Assembly: GCF_026340095.1 (NCBI RefSeq)
Contig: NZ_JAPEPO010000001.1
Location: 6,608,001 to 6,672,000 of the forward strand
Direction of reading: 5' to 3'
Length of the DNA: 64,000 nt
Origin: Streptomyces sp. NBC_01446
GTDB lineage: Bacteria > Actinomycetota > Actinomycetes > Streptomycetales > Streptomycetaceae
In this document: positions 43,326 to 52,333 of the stretch, piece by piece
Numbering within the stretch: the stretch's first letter is position 1
Layout of the letters: each line of letters opens with the position of its first letter
Notes under the pieces: generated by a model
What the model saw: only the letters and a program-made list of their open reading frames with translations
Told to the model about the DNA's origin: nothing
Databases searched by the model: none
Made by a program: the position numbers and the translations under genes

Positions 43326-44528
43326 TCAGAGGAACGTGTAGCCCTCGCCGCGGTACGTCGGCACGGTCGCCGTCACCGTGTCGCCCTCCACCAGGCGCAG
43401 CACGTCGAACCGCTCGCACAACTCGCCGGCCTTCGCGTGCCGGAACCACACCTTGTCGCCGATCAGCAGATCGTCGGCGGGCGCCCCGAGCAGCGGTGTC
43501 TGCACCTCGCCCGGACCCTCCTGCGGGTCGTAGCGCAGGCCCTCCGGGAGATACGGGACCGGCAGCCGGTCGGCTCCCGGTGCGCCCGACGCCGGATAAC
43601 CGCCGCCGAGCACGGTCACGACCCCGACGCCCGGCCTGCGCACCACGGGCTGCGCGAACAGGGCGGCGGGCCGGCCCGTGAACGACGTGTAGTTGTCGAA
43701 CAGGCGCGGCACATAGAGACCGGACCCCGCCGCGATCTCGGTCACCGCGCGCTCGGCCGCGGTGTGCTGCACGCTGCCCGTGCCGCCGCCGTTCACGAAC
43801 TCCAGGTCCGGCGCCACCGTCCGTACCGCGCGCACCACTTCGGCCCGCCTGACCGCGAGCTCCTTGCGGGCCGCCGCCTGCATCAGCCGGATCGCCCGCG
43901 ACCGCACCGGCCGCCCCGCGACCGCGTCCCCGACACCCGCGACATGCCCCTCGTACGCCATCAGACCCACGAGCCGGAACCCCGGCCGCCGGGCCACGGA
44001 GCGTGCCATGTCGGCGACTTGGGCGGGGGAGCGGAGCGGGGAGCGGCGGGCGCCGACCCGCACCCGGCCGCCGAGCACCTGCCACGAGGTGTCCAGTTCC
44101 AGACAGACCCTGATCTCCTCGCGCCCGCCGTCCCGCGCGTCGTCCATCAGCCGCAGTTGGGCCGGGTCGTCGACCATCACCGTGACCGCCGCCGCCAGCT
44201 TCGGGTCGTGCGCGAGCTCCGCGAAAGCGGCCCGGTCCGCCGACGGATACGCGAGCAGCACGTCCTCGAAACCGGACCGCGCCAGCCACAGGGACTCCGC
44301 GAGCGTGAACGACATGATCCCGGCGAAACCGTCCCTGGCCAGTACCCGTTCGAGAAGGGTCCGGCAGCGCACCGACTTGCTCGCGACGCGGATCGGCTTT
44401 CCGCCCGCCCGCCTCACCAGGTCGTCCGCGTTGGCGTCGAACGCGTCCAGATCGACGATCGCGACCGGGGCGTCGAGATGAGCGGTGGCCCGGTCGTAGC
44501 GGGCCCTGTCGGCTGCGCGGGGTGTCAT
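43326..44528 (-). CDS. PLP enzyme of the D-threonine aldolase/D-serine dehydratase family
   Basis: A 400-residue fold-type III (alanine-racemase-like) PLP enzyme. The PLP lysine is Lys51 in RVASKSVRC, and the C-terminal domain has GDKVWFRHAKAGELCERF, whose His and Cys fit the metal site of D-serine dehydratase-like proteins. It probably acts on a D-amino acid; the reaction is not certain. Convergent with the DUF2510 gene (13 bases) and divergent from the Pro-rich membrane protein. ATG start. Confidence 0.85.
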   Translation of the reverse strand: MTPRAADRARYDRATAHLDAPVAIVDLDAFDANADDLVRRAGGKPIRVASKSVRCRTLLERVLARDGFAGIMSFTLAESLWLARSGFEDVLLAYPSADRAAFAELAHDPKLAAAVTVMVDDPAQLRLMDDARDGGREEIRVCLELDTSWQVLGGRVRVGARRSPLRSPAQVADMARSVARRPGFRLVGLMAYEGHVAGVGDAVAGRPVRSRAIRLMQAAARKELAVRRAEVVRAVRTVAPDLEFVNGGGTGSVQHTAAERAVTEIAAGSGLYVPRLFDNYTSFTGRPAALFAQPVVRRPGVGVVTVLGGGYPASGAPGADRLPVPYLPEGLRYDPQEGPGEVQTPLLGAPADDLLIGDKVWFRHAKAGELCERFDVLRLVEGDTVTATVPTYRGEGYTFL

Positions 44529-44676
44529 GACCGAAGCCTGCCAGACACGATTACCGCGGGGTAGGGGGAGGATCCGGGCAGATCGTCCTGACCTGCGATA
44601 CGGGTTCCCTGCGAAGCCGCGTCAGCCCGTAGAGTGACGCGCACGCAGGACGAGAACGGGACGGAAACGGGGAGGC

Positions 44677-46032
44677 ATGAGCACGCAAGCGCGCCGCGCG
44701 CCGATCCCGCCGCGCCCCTCCCAGCCGCCCACGCCGCGCGACGAGTTGGCCGATGCCTCCGTCGGCCAGGACGCGTCGATACCCCCGCGCCCCGCGCCCA
44801 CCCCGGCGCCGGACCACACGCCTCCGCCGCCCCCGGCCTCGGCCCGCTTCCCGGACACCCCGCCCGTGCCGGGCGCGCCCGCGGCCCCCGCGTCCGACAG
44901 GCCGGCGCCCGCCACGCGCCCCGGGGCCGGCCCCCTGCCGCCCGAGCGCCCGACGGAGACCACGACCCGGCTGCGCCCGATCAGGGACACCGCCGTGCAG
45001 AGCGCCGACGGCCCGCTCCCGCCCCGCCCCGCCACACCCCCCGCGGCAGCCGCCCCCCGCCACCCCGCCCCGCCGCCGCGCGCTCCCGGCGAACCGCACG
45101 CCACCGTCCCCCGCCCCGCCGCGCCCCCGCGCATCCCGGGCGAGCCCCCCGTCGGTAGGCGCCCGGTCGGAGCCGTCGACCTCACCCCGGGACCCGGCAC
45201 CGGCCGCCCCTTCGTGTTCTTCGCCCGCCCCGCCTCGTACGACGACAGCACCACCCGCCTGCGCCCCATCGGCTCCCGGATACGGCCCCGCGTCGCGACC
45301 GCCGCGGCGTGCGCCGTACTCGGGCTCGGCCTCATCGGCGGCGCGGCGACCGGGAGTTGGCTGACCGGCGACAGCGGCGGCAGCATCGGCTCGCCGAGCT
45401 CGTACGCCGCCGCCGGAACCCTCTGGCACAGCGTCCCCGTCGACCGGCTCTTCCCGCCCGTCATCAAGGGCGACGGAGCGGGACCCGGCGGCGCCGACCG
45501 GACCTGGACACGCATCGCCGTCGCCCCCGACAGCACCTGCGACAACGCCTTCGACCCGCTGCTGCAAAAGGCGCTCGCGCCCGCCGGCTGCCTGCGCCTC
45601 CTGCGCGCCACCTACACCGACGCCACCCGCAGCCATGTGACCACCGTCGGCCTGCTGTTCACCAAGGCGGACACCGAGGCCATGAAGGCACTGCGCACCC
45701 GGTTCACCGAGGACGGCCTCGACCGCAGGAACGACCTCATGCCCCACCCGTACGCGGCCAAGGGCACCCTCGCCGCCGGGTTCGGCGACGCCCAGCGCGC
45801 CTCCTGGACCATCTCCGTCCTCACCGACGCCCCGGTCGTCGCCTACGCCGTCTCCGGCTTCGCCGACGCCCGTACCGTCACCGACCCGCAGCCCGCCGCC
45901 GAGGCCATGAAGTCCGGCAGCGTCACGACCCCCGCGCAGGCCGGTCTCGGCCACGAGGCACAGGGCATCGCCGACCGCGTCGAACGAAGCCTGCGCGCCG
46001 CCGTCGCCAAGGCCACCGAGGAGCCGTCGTGA
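44677..46032 (+). CDS. Proline-rich membrane protein paired with a mycosin-like protease
   Basis: A 451-residue protein: ~200 residues of Pro/Ala-rich, probably disordered cytoplasmic sequence, one transmembrane helix (about 208-230), then an extracellular domain of ~215 residues with two cysteines (STCDNAF, AGCLRL). No family recognised. The phrase TTRLRPI occurs twice in the cytoplasmic part (around residues 95 and 191), hinting at a repeated binding motif. ATG after GGGGAGG. Its stop overlaps the start of the S8 protease gene (GTGA), so the two products probably work together at the envelope. Confidence 0.75.
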   Translation: MSTQARRAPIPPRPSQPPTPRDELADASVGQDASIPPRPAPTPAPDHTPPPPPASARFPDTPPVPGAPAAPASDRPAPATRPGAGPLPPERPTETTTRLRPIRDTAVQSADGPLPPRPATPPAAAAPRHPAPPPRAPGEPHATVPRPAAPPRIPGEPPVGRRPVGAVDLTPGPGTGRPFVFFARPASYDDSTTRLRPIGSRIRPRVATAAACAVLGLGLIGGAATGSWLTGDSGGSIGSPSSYAAAGTLWHSVPVDRLFPPVIKGDGAGPGGADRTWTRIAVAPDSTCDNAFDPLLQKALAPAGCLRLLRATYTDATRSHVTTVGLLFTKADTEAMKALRTRFTEDGLDRRNDLMPHPYAAKGTLAAGFGDAQRASWTISVLTDAPVVAYAVSGFADARTVTDPQPAAEAMKSGSVTTPAQAGLGHEAQGIADRVERSLRAAVAKATEEPS

Positions 46033-47198
46033 CCCGCACGGCCGCCGCCTGGCGGAACGCCGCCACCGCGCTCACGGCCGCCGCGGCCCTCGCGCTGCTC
46101 CCGTCGACCACCGCCCACGCCGACTCCGTCCGCGCCCAGCAGTGGGGCCTGGACGCCATGCACACCGAGGAGGCCTGGCGCACGACCAAGGGCAAGGGCA
46201 TCACGGTCGCCGTCCTCGACACCGGTGTGGACGAAACCCACCCCGACCTCAAGGGCAACGTCCTGCCCGCCAAGGACTTCGTCGGCTTCGGAGCCAAGCG
46301 GGGCGACCGCTCCTGGGCGCGGCACGGCACCGCCATGGCCGGGATCATCGCCGGTCACGGCCACGGCCCGGGCGGCGACGACGGCGTACTCGGCATCGCC
46401 CCCGAGGCGAAGATCCTGCCCGTCCGCGTGATCCTCGAGGACGGCGACCCGGCCCGCAAGGAAGCCCGCTCCAGCCGGGGCAGCGCACTCGCCGACGGCA
46501 TCCGCTGGGCCGCCGACCACGGCGCCGACGTCATCAATCTCTCCCTCGGCGACGACTCCGTCACCGCCCACCCGGAAGCCACCGAGGACGCCGCCGTCCA
46601 GTACGCACTGAAGAAGGGCTCCGTCGTCGTCGCCTCCGCGGGCAACGGCGGCAAGAAGGGCGACCACATCTCCTACCCGGCCGCGTACCCCGGAGTGATC
46701 ACGGCCACCGCCGTCGACCGCTACCTCCACCGCGCCCCCTTCTCCACCCGCCGCTGGTACGCCTCCGTCAGCGCCCCCGGCAACGCCATCGCGATCGCCG
46801 ACCCCGACCGCACGTACTACTCGGGCTGGGGCACCAGCGCCGCCTCCGCCTTCGTCTCCGGAGCCGTCGCGCTGGTCCGCGCCGCCCACCCGGGGCTCAC
46901 GCCCGCGCAGATCAAGCAGCTCCTCGAGGGCACCGCCCGCGACGCCCCCTCGGGCGGCCGCGACGACTCCCTCGGCTTCGGCTTCGTCGACCCGGCGGCC
47001 GCGATCCGCAAGGGCGACTCCCTCAAGCCCGAGGGCCTGCGCTCGACCACGTACTCGCAGAAGTTCTTCGGCACGGGACCCGACACCCCAGACGCCGACG
47101 CCTCGACCGGCTGGGTGGGCCCCCTCGCGGGAGGCCTCGGCGTCGTGCTCCTCGCGGCCGCCGTCTATCTGTGGCGCGGGCGTCGCACGGTCCGCTGA
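46029..47198 (+). CDS. Mycosin-like membrane-anchored subtilisin protease
   Basis: A 389-residue S8 serine protease. Signal peptide (cut near TAHAD, ~32), catalytic Asp64 (VLDTGVD), His99 (HGTAMAG), oxyanion Asn in SAGNGG (~206) and Ser270 (GTSAASAF, lacking the proline of the usual GTSMAAP). A C-terminal transmembrane helix (~360-382) with basic tail gives the type VII secretion mycosin layout, but no ESX genes are in the window. GTG start, overlapping the preceding gene. Substrate unknown. Confidence 0.88.
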   Translation: MTRTAAAWRNAATALTAAAALALLPSTTAHADSVRAQQWGLDAMHTEEAWRTTKGKGITVAVLDTGVDETHPDLKGNVLPAKDFVGFGAKRGDRSWARHGTAMAGIIAGHGHGPGGDDGVLGIAPEAKILPVRVILEDGDPARKEARSSRGSALADGIRWAADHGADVINLSLGDDSVTAHPEATEDAAVQYALKKGSVVVASAGNGGKKGDHISYPAAYPGVITATAVDRYLHRAPFSTRRWYASVSAPGNAIAIADPDRTYYSGWGTSAASAFVSGAVALVRAAHPGLTPAQIKQLLEGTARDAPSGGRDDSLGFGFVDPAAAIRKGDSLKPEGLRSTTYSQKFFGTGPDTPDADASTGWVGPLAGGLGVVLLAAAVYLWRGRRTVR

Positions 47199-47209
47199 CC
47201 TGCCGGGCC

Positions 47210-48178
47210 TCAGCCGCTGAGGACGGCGACGGCCGCCTTCGCGACCCCCTCCACCAGCGCCACCCCCGCCTCCTTGGTCGTACTGCCGTCGGAGAGCACC
47301 GAGACCAGATACCGCTTCCCGCCCACGGACACCCGCCCGACGCTGTTGATGTCCCACAGCCCGGTAGCGCTGCGCGGCAGCCACCCGTTCTTCAGCGCAC
47401 ACACGGACGCGGAGTCGGCCGCCGCGGACACACCCCACCGCTGGTCCGACGCGATCCGCCCCATCAGCCCGGCGACGTACGCGCGCGACGCCTCGCTCAG
47501 CCCCGAGTCCGCGCCCTCTGTGCCCCCCTCTGCGCCCTCCGCGCCCGCCGCGCCCTCTGTGCTCTTCGTGTCTTCCGTGCCGAACACGGCCCGCAGCAAC
47601 ATCAGTTGATCCTCCGCCGTCGTCTGCGTCAGACCCCACTCGCCGCCCGCGCCCGCCCTCGTCCCGGTCAGCCCCAGCGTCAGGTTCGCCGCGTCGAGCC
47701 CGTCCGCGCCGCCGATCGCCTCCCACAGGGCCGTCGCCGACGCGTTGTCACTGTTCTCGATCATCGCCGTCGCGTACGCGCGCTCCTGCGGGGTCAGGGC
47801 CCGCCCCGCGTCCTGCGCCCGCAGCAGCAGCGCCGCGAGGATGTCGACCTTGACGATGCTCGCGGTGTCGAACGCGGACGTGCCGTCGTACACGGCGCGG
47901 TCCGTCGCCCCGTCCAGCGCGGCCACCGCCACGGAGACCCGCGCGTCACCTTCCGGAAGCAGGGGCTTCAGTGTCTTGGCGAGCGCGTCGTCACGGTCCA
48001 CGGAGGCCTCCTCGGCGGGTGCGGGTGCGGATGCGGAGGCCACCCCGGAAGAGGGCGCCGACGCGGTGGCGGCGACCGGAACCGCCTGCCCCGCCCCGCC
48101 CGGCGAGCAGCCTATGAGGGTCCCCACGAGCGTTCCCGTGAGAAGGGCGGCCCACGCCGCGAGTCCGTTCCGGTGCAT
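47210..48178 (-). CDS. Beta-lactamase-like serine hydrolase lipoprotein
   Basis: A 322-residue class A beta-lactamase-fold protein. Lipobox LIGC with Cys24, then an Ala/Ser/Pro linker. Active site Ser107-x-x-Lys110 (SIVK) and Ser143-Asp-Asn (SDN) are present. A Glu166 equivalent in the omega loop is not evident, so real penicillin hydrolysis is doubtful; a cell-wall-related role is likelier. Residues ~201-226 are a low-complexity insert of Glu-Gly-Ala repeats. ATG 48178 is the only start consistent with the signal peptide. Confidence 0.83.
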   Translation of the reverse strand: MHRNGLAAWAALLTGTLVGTLIGCSPGGAGQAVPVAATASAPSSGVASASAPAPAEEASVDRDDALAKTLKPLLPEGDARVSVAVAALDGATDRAVYDGTSAFDTASIVKVDILAALLLRAQDAGRALTPQERAYATAMIENSDNASATALWEAIGGADGLDAANLTLGLTGTRAGAGGEWGLTQTTAEDQLMLLRAVFGTEDTKSTEGAAGAEGAEGGTEGADSGLSEASRAYVAGLMGRIASDQRWGVSAAADSASVCALKNGWLPRSATGLWDINSVGRVSVGGKRYLVSVLSDGSTTKEAGVALVEGVAKAAVAVLSG

Positions 48179-48273
48179 GCCCGGATGCTCGGCGCCCGTC
48201 CTGTGCGCACCGTGAGACCAGGCTCTGGGTCCGCTGAGAAGATCGCGCCGCCGGGTCGGTAGGGTCGGTGAAC

Positions 48274-49005
48274 GTGGCGAACAAGAACATTCCCGACCCC
48301 GGCTTCTCCGACGACGACGGCTCCGCGGACCCGCGTCTGAGCGCGGCCCTCGCGGCGTGGGCCGAGGACCGCACCGCGCACGGCCCGGTCCTCGCGGCAC
48401 TCAAGGAAGCCCGGCTCCTCGTCCCCGTCGTCGCCGTACTCGGCGAGGTGGAGGAGGACGAGAACGGGCTGCGCCGCGAGAAGACCAGCGACATGGCCGT
48501 GCCCACCCTCAAGGCCGGCGACCGCAAGGCCCTGCCCGCGTTCACCTCCACCGCGGCCCTCGCGCTGTGGGACCCCGAGGCGCGCCCCGTCGCCGTCCCC
48601 CTGCACCAGGCGCTCCAGGCCGCCGCGCACGAGCAGGCCGACACCGTCGTCATCGACCTCGCGGGCCCGGTCGCGTACGAGCTCAGCGGCGCCGCCCTGC
48701 GCGCCGCGAACGAGGGCCGCACCACCGCCGACCCCCGCGCCGACCCGGCCGTCACGGAGGCGATCCGTGCCGCAGTAGCCGCCGAGCCGGGCGTCCTGCG
48801 CGCCCACCTGGGCCCGGGCAGCGCCGACGGGATCCTCGCGCTCGTCCTCGACCCGTCGGCCGCCCCCGCCGAGACCGCCCGCGCCGTCGCCGGGCGCATC
48901 GCCGCCGACGAAACACTGAGGGCCCGCCTGGTGCGGGGTCTCGACCTGGCACTTCTGCCGGCCGGGACCACGCCACCCGGCGAGCCCCTCTACGTACGCG
49001 CGTGA
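48274..49005 (+). CDS. SseB-family protein
   Basis: A 243-residue cytoplasmic protein with an SseB-like domain (LVPVVAVL, AFTSTAALALWDPEARPVAVP) and the long actinobacterial C-terminal part (AVAAEPGVLRAHLGPGSADGIL). SseB proteins have no defined enzymatic role. TAGGGT at 48260-48265 lies eight bases before GTG 48274, pointing to a leaderless mRNA; the in-frame GTG 48268 would be too close to the -10. Confidence 0.8.
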   Translation: MANKNIPDPGFSDDDGSADPRLSAALAAWAEDRTAHGPVLAALKEARLLVPVVAVLGEVEEDENGLRREKTSDMAVPTLKAGDRKALPAFTSTAALALWDPEARPVAVPLHQALQAAAHEQADTVVIDLAGPVAYELSGAALRAANEGRTTADPRADPAVTEAIRAAVAAEPGVLRAHLGPGSADGILALVLDPSAAPAETARAVAGRIAADETLRARLVRGLDLALLPAGTTPPGEPLYVRA

Positions 49006-49018
49006 ACTACCGGGACGA

Positions 49019-49390
49019 TCAGCCGTAGACCGGGCCCGTGTACTTCTCGCCGGGGCCCTGGCCCGGCTCGTCCGGCACGAAGGACGCCTCGCGGAACGCC
49101 AGCTGCAGGGACTTCAGACCGTCGCGCAGCGGGGCCGCGTGGAACGAGCTGATCTCGGTCGTGCTCGCGTCGAGCAGGCCGGCGAGGGCGTGCACGAGCT
49201 TGCGGGCCTCGTCGAGGTCCTTGTGGGCGTCGCCCTCCTCGGTGAGGCCGAGCTTCACCGCGGCGGCGCTCATCAGGTTGACCGCGACCGTCACGATCAC
49301 CTCGACGGCGGGGACCTCGGCGATGTCCCGGGTCAGGGCGTCGTAATCAGTGTTTTCGGCGTTTTCGGCGGCGGGGGTGGCGTCATTCAT
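49019..49390 (-). CDS. DUF1844 protein
   Basis: A 123-residue protein of the DUF1844 family, conserved next to infC in actinobacteria. The core reads VEVIVTVAVNLMSAAAVKLGL, then an alpha-helical stretch (DLDEARKLVHALAGLLD). Function unknown. Divergent from infC. ATG 49390 follows a minus-strand TATCGT -10 (49403-49398) by seven bases, so leaderless; the longer frame to 49417 is not needed. Confidence 0.85.
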   Translation of the reverse strand: MNDATPAAENAENTDYDALTRDIAEVPAVEVIVTVAVNLMSAAAVKLGLTEEGDAHKDLDEARKLVHALAGLLDASTTEISSFHAAPLRDGLKSLQLAFREASFVPDEPGQGPGEKYTGPVYG

Positions 49391-49421
49391 GTGCCCCACG
49401 ATATGCCGCCCGCGCACTCGG

Positions 49422-49451
49422 TTGGGCCCACCCCCCGAGAGCTGCTAACCT
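49422..49451 (+). promoter_or_regulatory. Promoter of the infC-rpmI-rplT operon
   Basis: TTGGGC (49422-49427), 18-base spacer, TAACCT (49446-49451). Transcription would start near 49458, giving a leader of about 305 bases before infC. Confidence 0.55.
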
Positions 49452-49763
49452 TGTGTAACGACCGGCCGGACACGCATGCCACTGGCTTGAGTGACCGGCC
49501 CACAAGTGGAGGCTCCGATCTCCCACCTTGCTGCTCCTCAGGGGCGGCGGGTCACCGGTCAGATGGCCCCCATCGTTCCGTACGGACGATGGAGCCGTCC
49601 GATGTGCGCCCCGCGGTCATACGCGTCGGTGCTCCGGTAGTCCTTGGAGCCCCGCCTGTGTACCGTCCGGGGCATTTTTTGTGTTTCGGTGCGGTTGGTA
49701 CTACGAAACAGACGTTACGCGGCGGTCCGCCAGACCGTCGTGTGGTGCTACCGAGGAGGATCC
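49452..49763 (+). promoter_or_regulatory. infC leader RNA with terminator/antiterminator
   Basis: A structured leader of about 300 bases without a supported gene. GCCCCG (49649-49654) pairs with CGGGGC (49668-49673), followed by A and six T (49675-49680): an intrinsic terminator with the only long T run in the window. GCTCC (49631-49635) can instead pair with GGAGC (49646-49650), using part of the terminator stem, and so act as antiterminator. A third hairpin GTTTCG/CGAAAC (49683-49709) follows. Transcription attenuation of the operon is inferred; the signal could be free ribosomal protein, IF3 or a leader ligand. Confidence 0.65.
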
Positions 49764-50471
49764 ATCAGCGCCGAGCCCCGCATCAACGACCGGATTCGCG
49801 TTCCCGAAGTGCGACTTGTCGGTCCCAGCGGCGAGCAGGTCGGGATTGTTCCGCTTGCCAAGGCCCTTGAGCTCGCTCAGGAGTACGACCTCGACCTCGT
49901 CGAGGTGGCGGCGACAGCCCGTCCCCCTGTCTGCAAGCTCATGGACTACGGGAAGTTCAAGTACGAGTCGGCCATGAAGGCCCGTGAGGCGCGCAAGAAC
50001 CAGGCGCACACGGTCATCAAGGAGATGAAGCTCCGGCCGAAGATCGACCCGCACGACTATGACACCAAGAAGGGTCATGTCGTCCGGTTCCTCAAGCAGG
50101 GCGACAAGGTCAAGATCACGATCATGTTCCGTGGTCGCGAGCAGTCCAGGCCGGAACTCGGCTACCGACTGCTGCAGCGTCTCGCTTCGGACGTCGAGGA
50201 CCTCGGGTTCATCGAGTCGAACCCGAAGCAGGACGGCCGCAACATGATCATGGTTCTGGGTCCTCACAAGAAGAAGACCGAGGCCATGGCCGAGGCTCGT
50301 GAGGCCCAGGAGGCCCGCAAGGCCGAGCAGAAGGCGCTGCCGACGCACGGCCGCACGCAGCGGGCGAGCGACGACGCCGCGGAGTCGGAGTCGGAGTCAG
50401 AGGCCCCGGCCGAGGCGAGCGACGAAGCCCCTGCCGACGAGGCCACGGCCGAGGCTTCCGCCGAGGCCTGA
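49764..50471 (+). CDS. infC: Translation initiation factor IF-3, probable ATC start
   Basis: IF3 keeps ribosomal subunits apart and checks the start codon and initiator tRNA. The protein (235 residues from ATC) has the N-domain (INDRIRVPEVRLVG), linker and C-domain (RPKIDPHDYDTKKGHVVRFL, KVKITIMFRGRE), plus an acidic Ala/Glu/Ser C-terminal tail. The only strong ribosome-binding site, GAGGAGGA (49753-49760), is followed after three bases by ATC (49764) and then SAEPRIND. No ATG or GTG is close. Starting at GTG 49740 would translate that site as RGGS. A non-canonical start, as with AUU in E. coli infC, allows IF3 to control its own synthesis. Confidence 0.9.
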   Translation: MSAEPRINDRIRVPEVRLVGPSGEQVGIVPLAKALELAQEYDLDLVEVAATARPPVCKLMDYGKFKYESAMKAREARKNQAHTVIKEMKLRPKIDPHDYDTKKGHVVRFLKQGDKVKITIMFRGREQSRPELGYRLLQRLASDVEDLGFIESNPKQDGRNMIMVLGPHKKKTEAMAEAREAQEARKAEQKALPTHGRTQRASDDAAESESESEAPAEASDEAPADEATAEASAEA

Positions 50472-50587
50472 TCCGGCCACGTACAGCCCGTACGGACCGG
50501 ATGCCAACCGATACATCTGGACGTTCCGCATGCCGGTCCGCACCCCGGACCGGCAGGGAGCGCCACTGACGAGGAGAGAACGGCGCT

Positions 50588-50782
50588 ATGCCGAAGAACA
50601 AGACGCACAGCGGTGCCAGCAAGCGCTTCAAGATCACCGGCTCCGGCAAGGTGCTCCGTGAGCGCGCCGGCAAGCGCCACCTGCTCGAGCACAAGTCGTC
50701 CCGCGTGACGCGCCGCCTCACCGGCACGGTCGAGCTGGCCCCGGGCGACGCCAAGAAGATCAAGAAGCTTCTCGGCAAGTGA
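50588..50782 (+). CDS. rpmI: Ribosomal protein bL35
   Basis: A 64-residue basic protein of the large ribosomal subunit. It has the family start MPKNKTHSGASKRFKITGSG and end KKIKKLLGK. ATG preceded by GAGGAGAG. Second gene of the infC-rpmI-rplT operon, 116 bases after infC. Confidence 0.97.
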   Translation: MPKNKTHSGASKRFKITGSGKVLRERAGKRHLLEHKSSRVTRRLTGTVELAPGDAKKIKKLLGK

Positions 50783-50879
50783 GTTCAGGCGCGCACCAGC
50801 GCGCCGGAGCTCGGACCGGGACCAATTCGTTTTCGGGTCGTGTGAGTTCAACCGCGGCCCCGCTACAAGGAGTTAACAA

Positions 50880-51263
50880 GTGGCACGCGTCAAGCGGGCA
50901 GTGAACGCCCACAAGAAGCGCAGGGCAGTCCTCGAGGCCGCCAAGGGTTACCGCGGTCAGCGCTCGCGCCTGTACCGCAAGGCCAAGGAGCAGGTCACCC
51001 ACTCCCTGGTCTACAACTACAACGACCGCAAGAAGCGCAAGGGCGACTTCCGCCGTCTGTGGATCCAGCGCATCAACGCCGCTGCCCGCGAGAACGGAAT
51101 GACGTACAACCGCCTCATCCAGGGTCTGAATGCCGCCAACATCGAGGTGGACCGCAAGATCCTCGCCGAGCTGGCCGTCAACGACCCGAACGCGTTCGCC
51201 GCGCTCGTCGAGGTTGCGCAGAAGGCCCTTCCGGCCGACGTGAACGCGCCCAAGGCTGCGTGA
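50880..51263 (+). CDS. rplT: Ribosomal protein bL20
   Basis: A 127-residue 23S rRNA-binding protein needed for early 50S assembly; in many bacteria it also represses its own operon through leader RNA. Family motifs ARVKRAVNAHKKRR, AKGYRGQRSRLYRKAKEQ and RRLWIQRINAAARENG are intact. GTG start after AAGGAG. The operon ends with a 14-bp hairpin 24 bases after the stop. Confidence 0.97.
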   Translation: MARVKRAVNAHKKRRAVLEAAKGYRGQRSRLYRKAKEQVTHSLVYNYNDRKKRKGDFRRLWIQRINAAARENGMTYNRLIQGLNAANIEVDRKILAELAVNDPNAFAALVEVAQKALPADVNAPKAA

Positions 51264-51287
51264 CGCTCCGCTTTCAGCCGGATGCTC

Positions 51288-51323
51288 CTCGGACCCGCAA
51301 GTCACTTGGCTTGCGGGTCCGAG
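51288..51323 (+). terminator. Terminator after rplT
   Basis: Perfect 14-bp stem (51288-51301 with 51310-51323) and 8-base loop TCACTTGG. Confidence 0.85.
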
Positions 51324-51351
51324 TGCGTCCGTTGTCGGTTGCGGGGTGGTG

Positions 51352-51400
51352 GGGGTTGTTCGCGCAGTTCCCCGCGCCCCTTCCGGGGCCCGTCGCCCCG
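51352..51400 (+). repeat. Dispersed Streptomyces intergenic repeat
   Basis: Contains GCGCAGTTCCCCGCGCCCC (51363-51381), a sequence I know as recurring many times between genes in Streptomyces genomes, here between rplT and the SpoU methyltransferase gene. Only one copy is in this window; the origin and function of the repeat are unclear. Confidence 0.55.
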
Positions 51401-51435
51401 CCCCTGTTCAACTTCTGCCCCCCGAAGGTGAGTTC

Positions 51436-52278
<843 letters not shown>

Positions 52279-52333
52279 TAGTGTGGCGAGCTCGGAGGCC
52301 ACAGCGCCCTTCCGAGAGGTGGGATACGGGGAT

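Noticed and set aside
47520..47578. Short repeats that could suggest a CRISPR or minisatellite
   Set aside because: Units are imperfect, contiguous and in frame within a coding sequence, without spacers. They are a low-complexity protein insert.
51331..51356. TTGTCGGTT after rplT, similar to the damage motif
   Set aside because: Ninth base differs and the sequence after eight bases is not TAnnnT.
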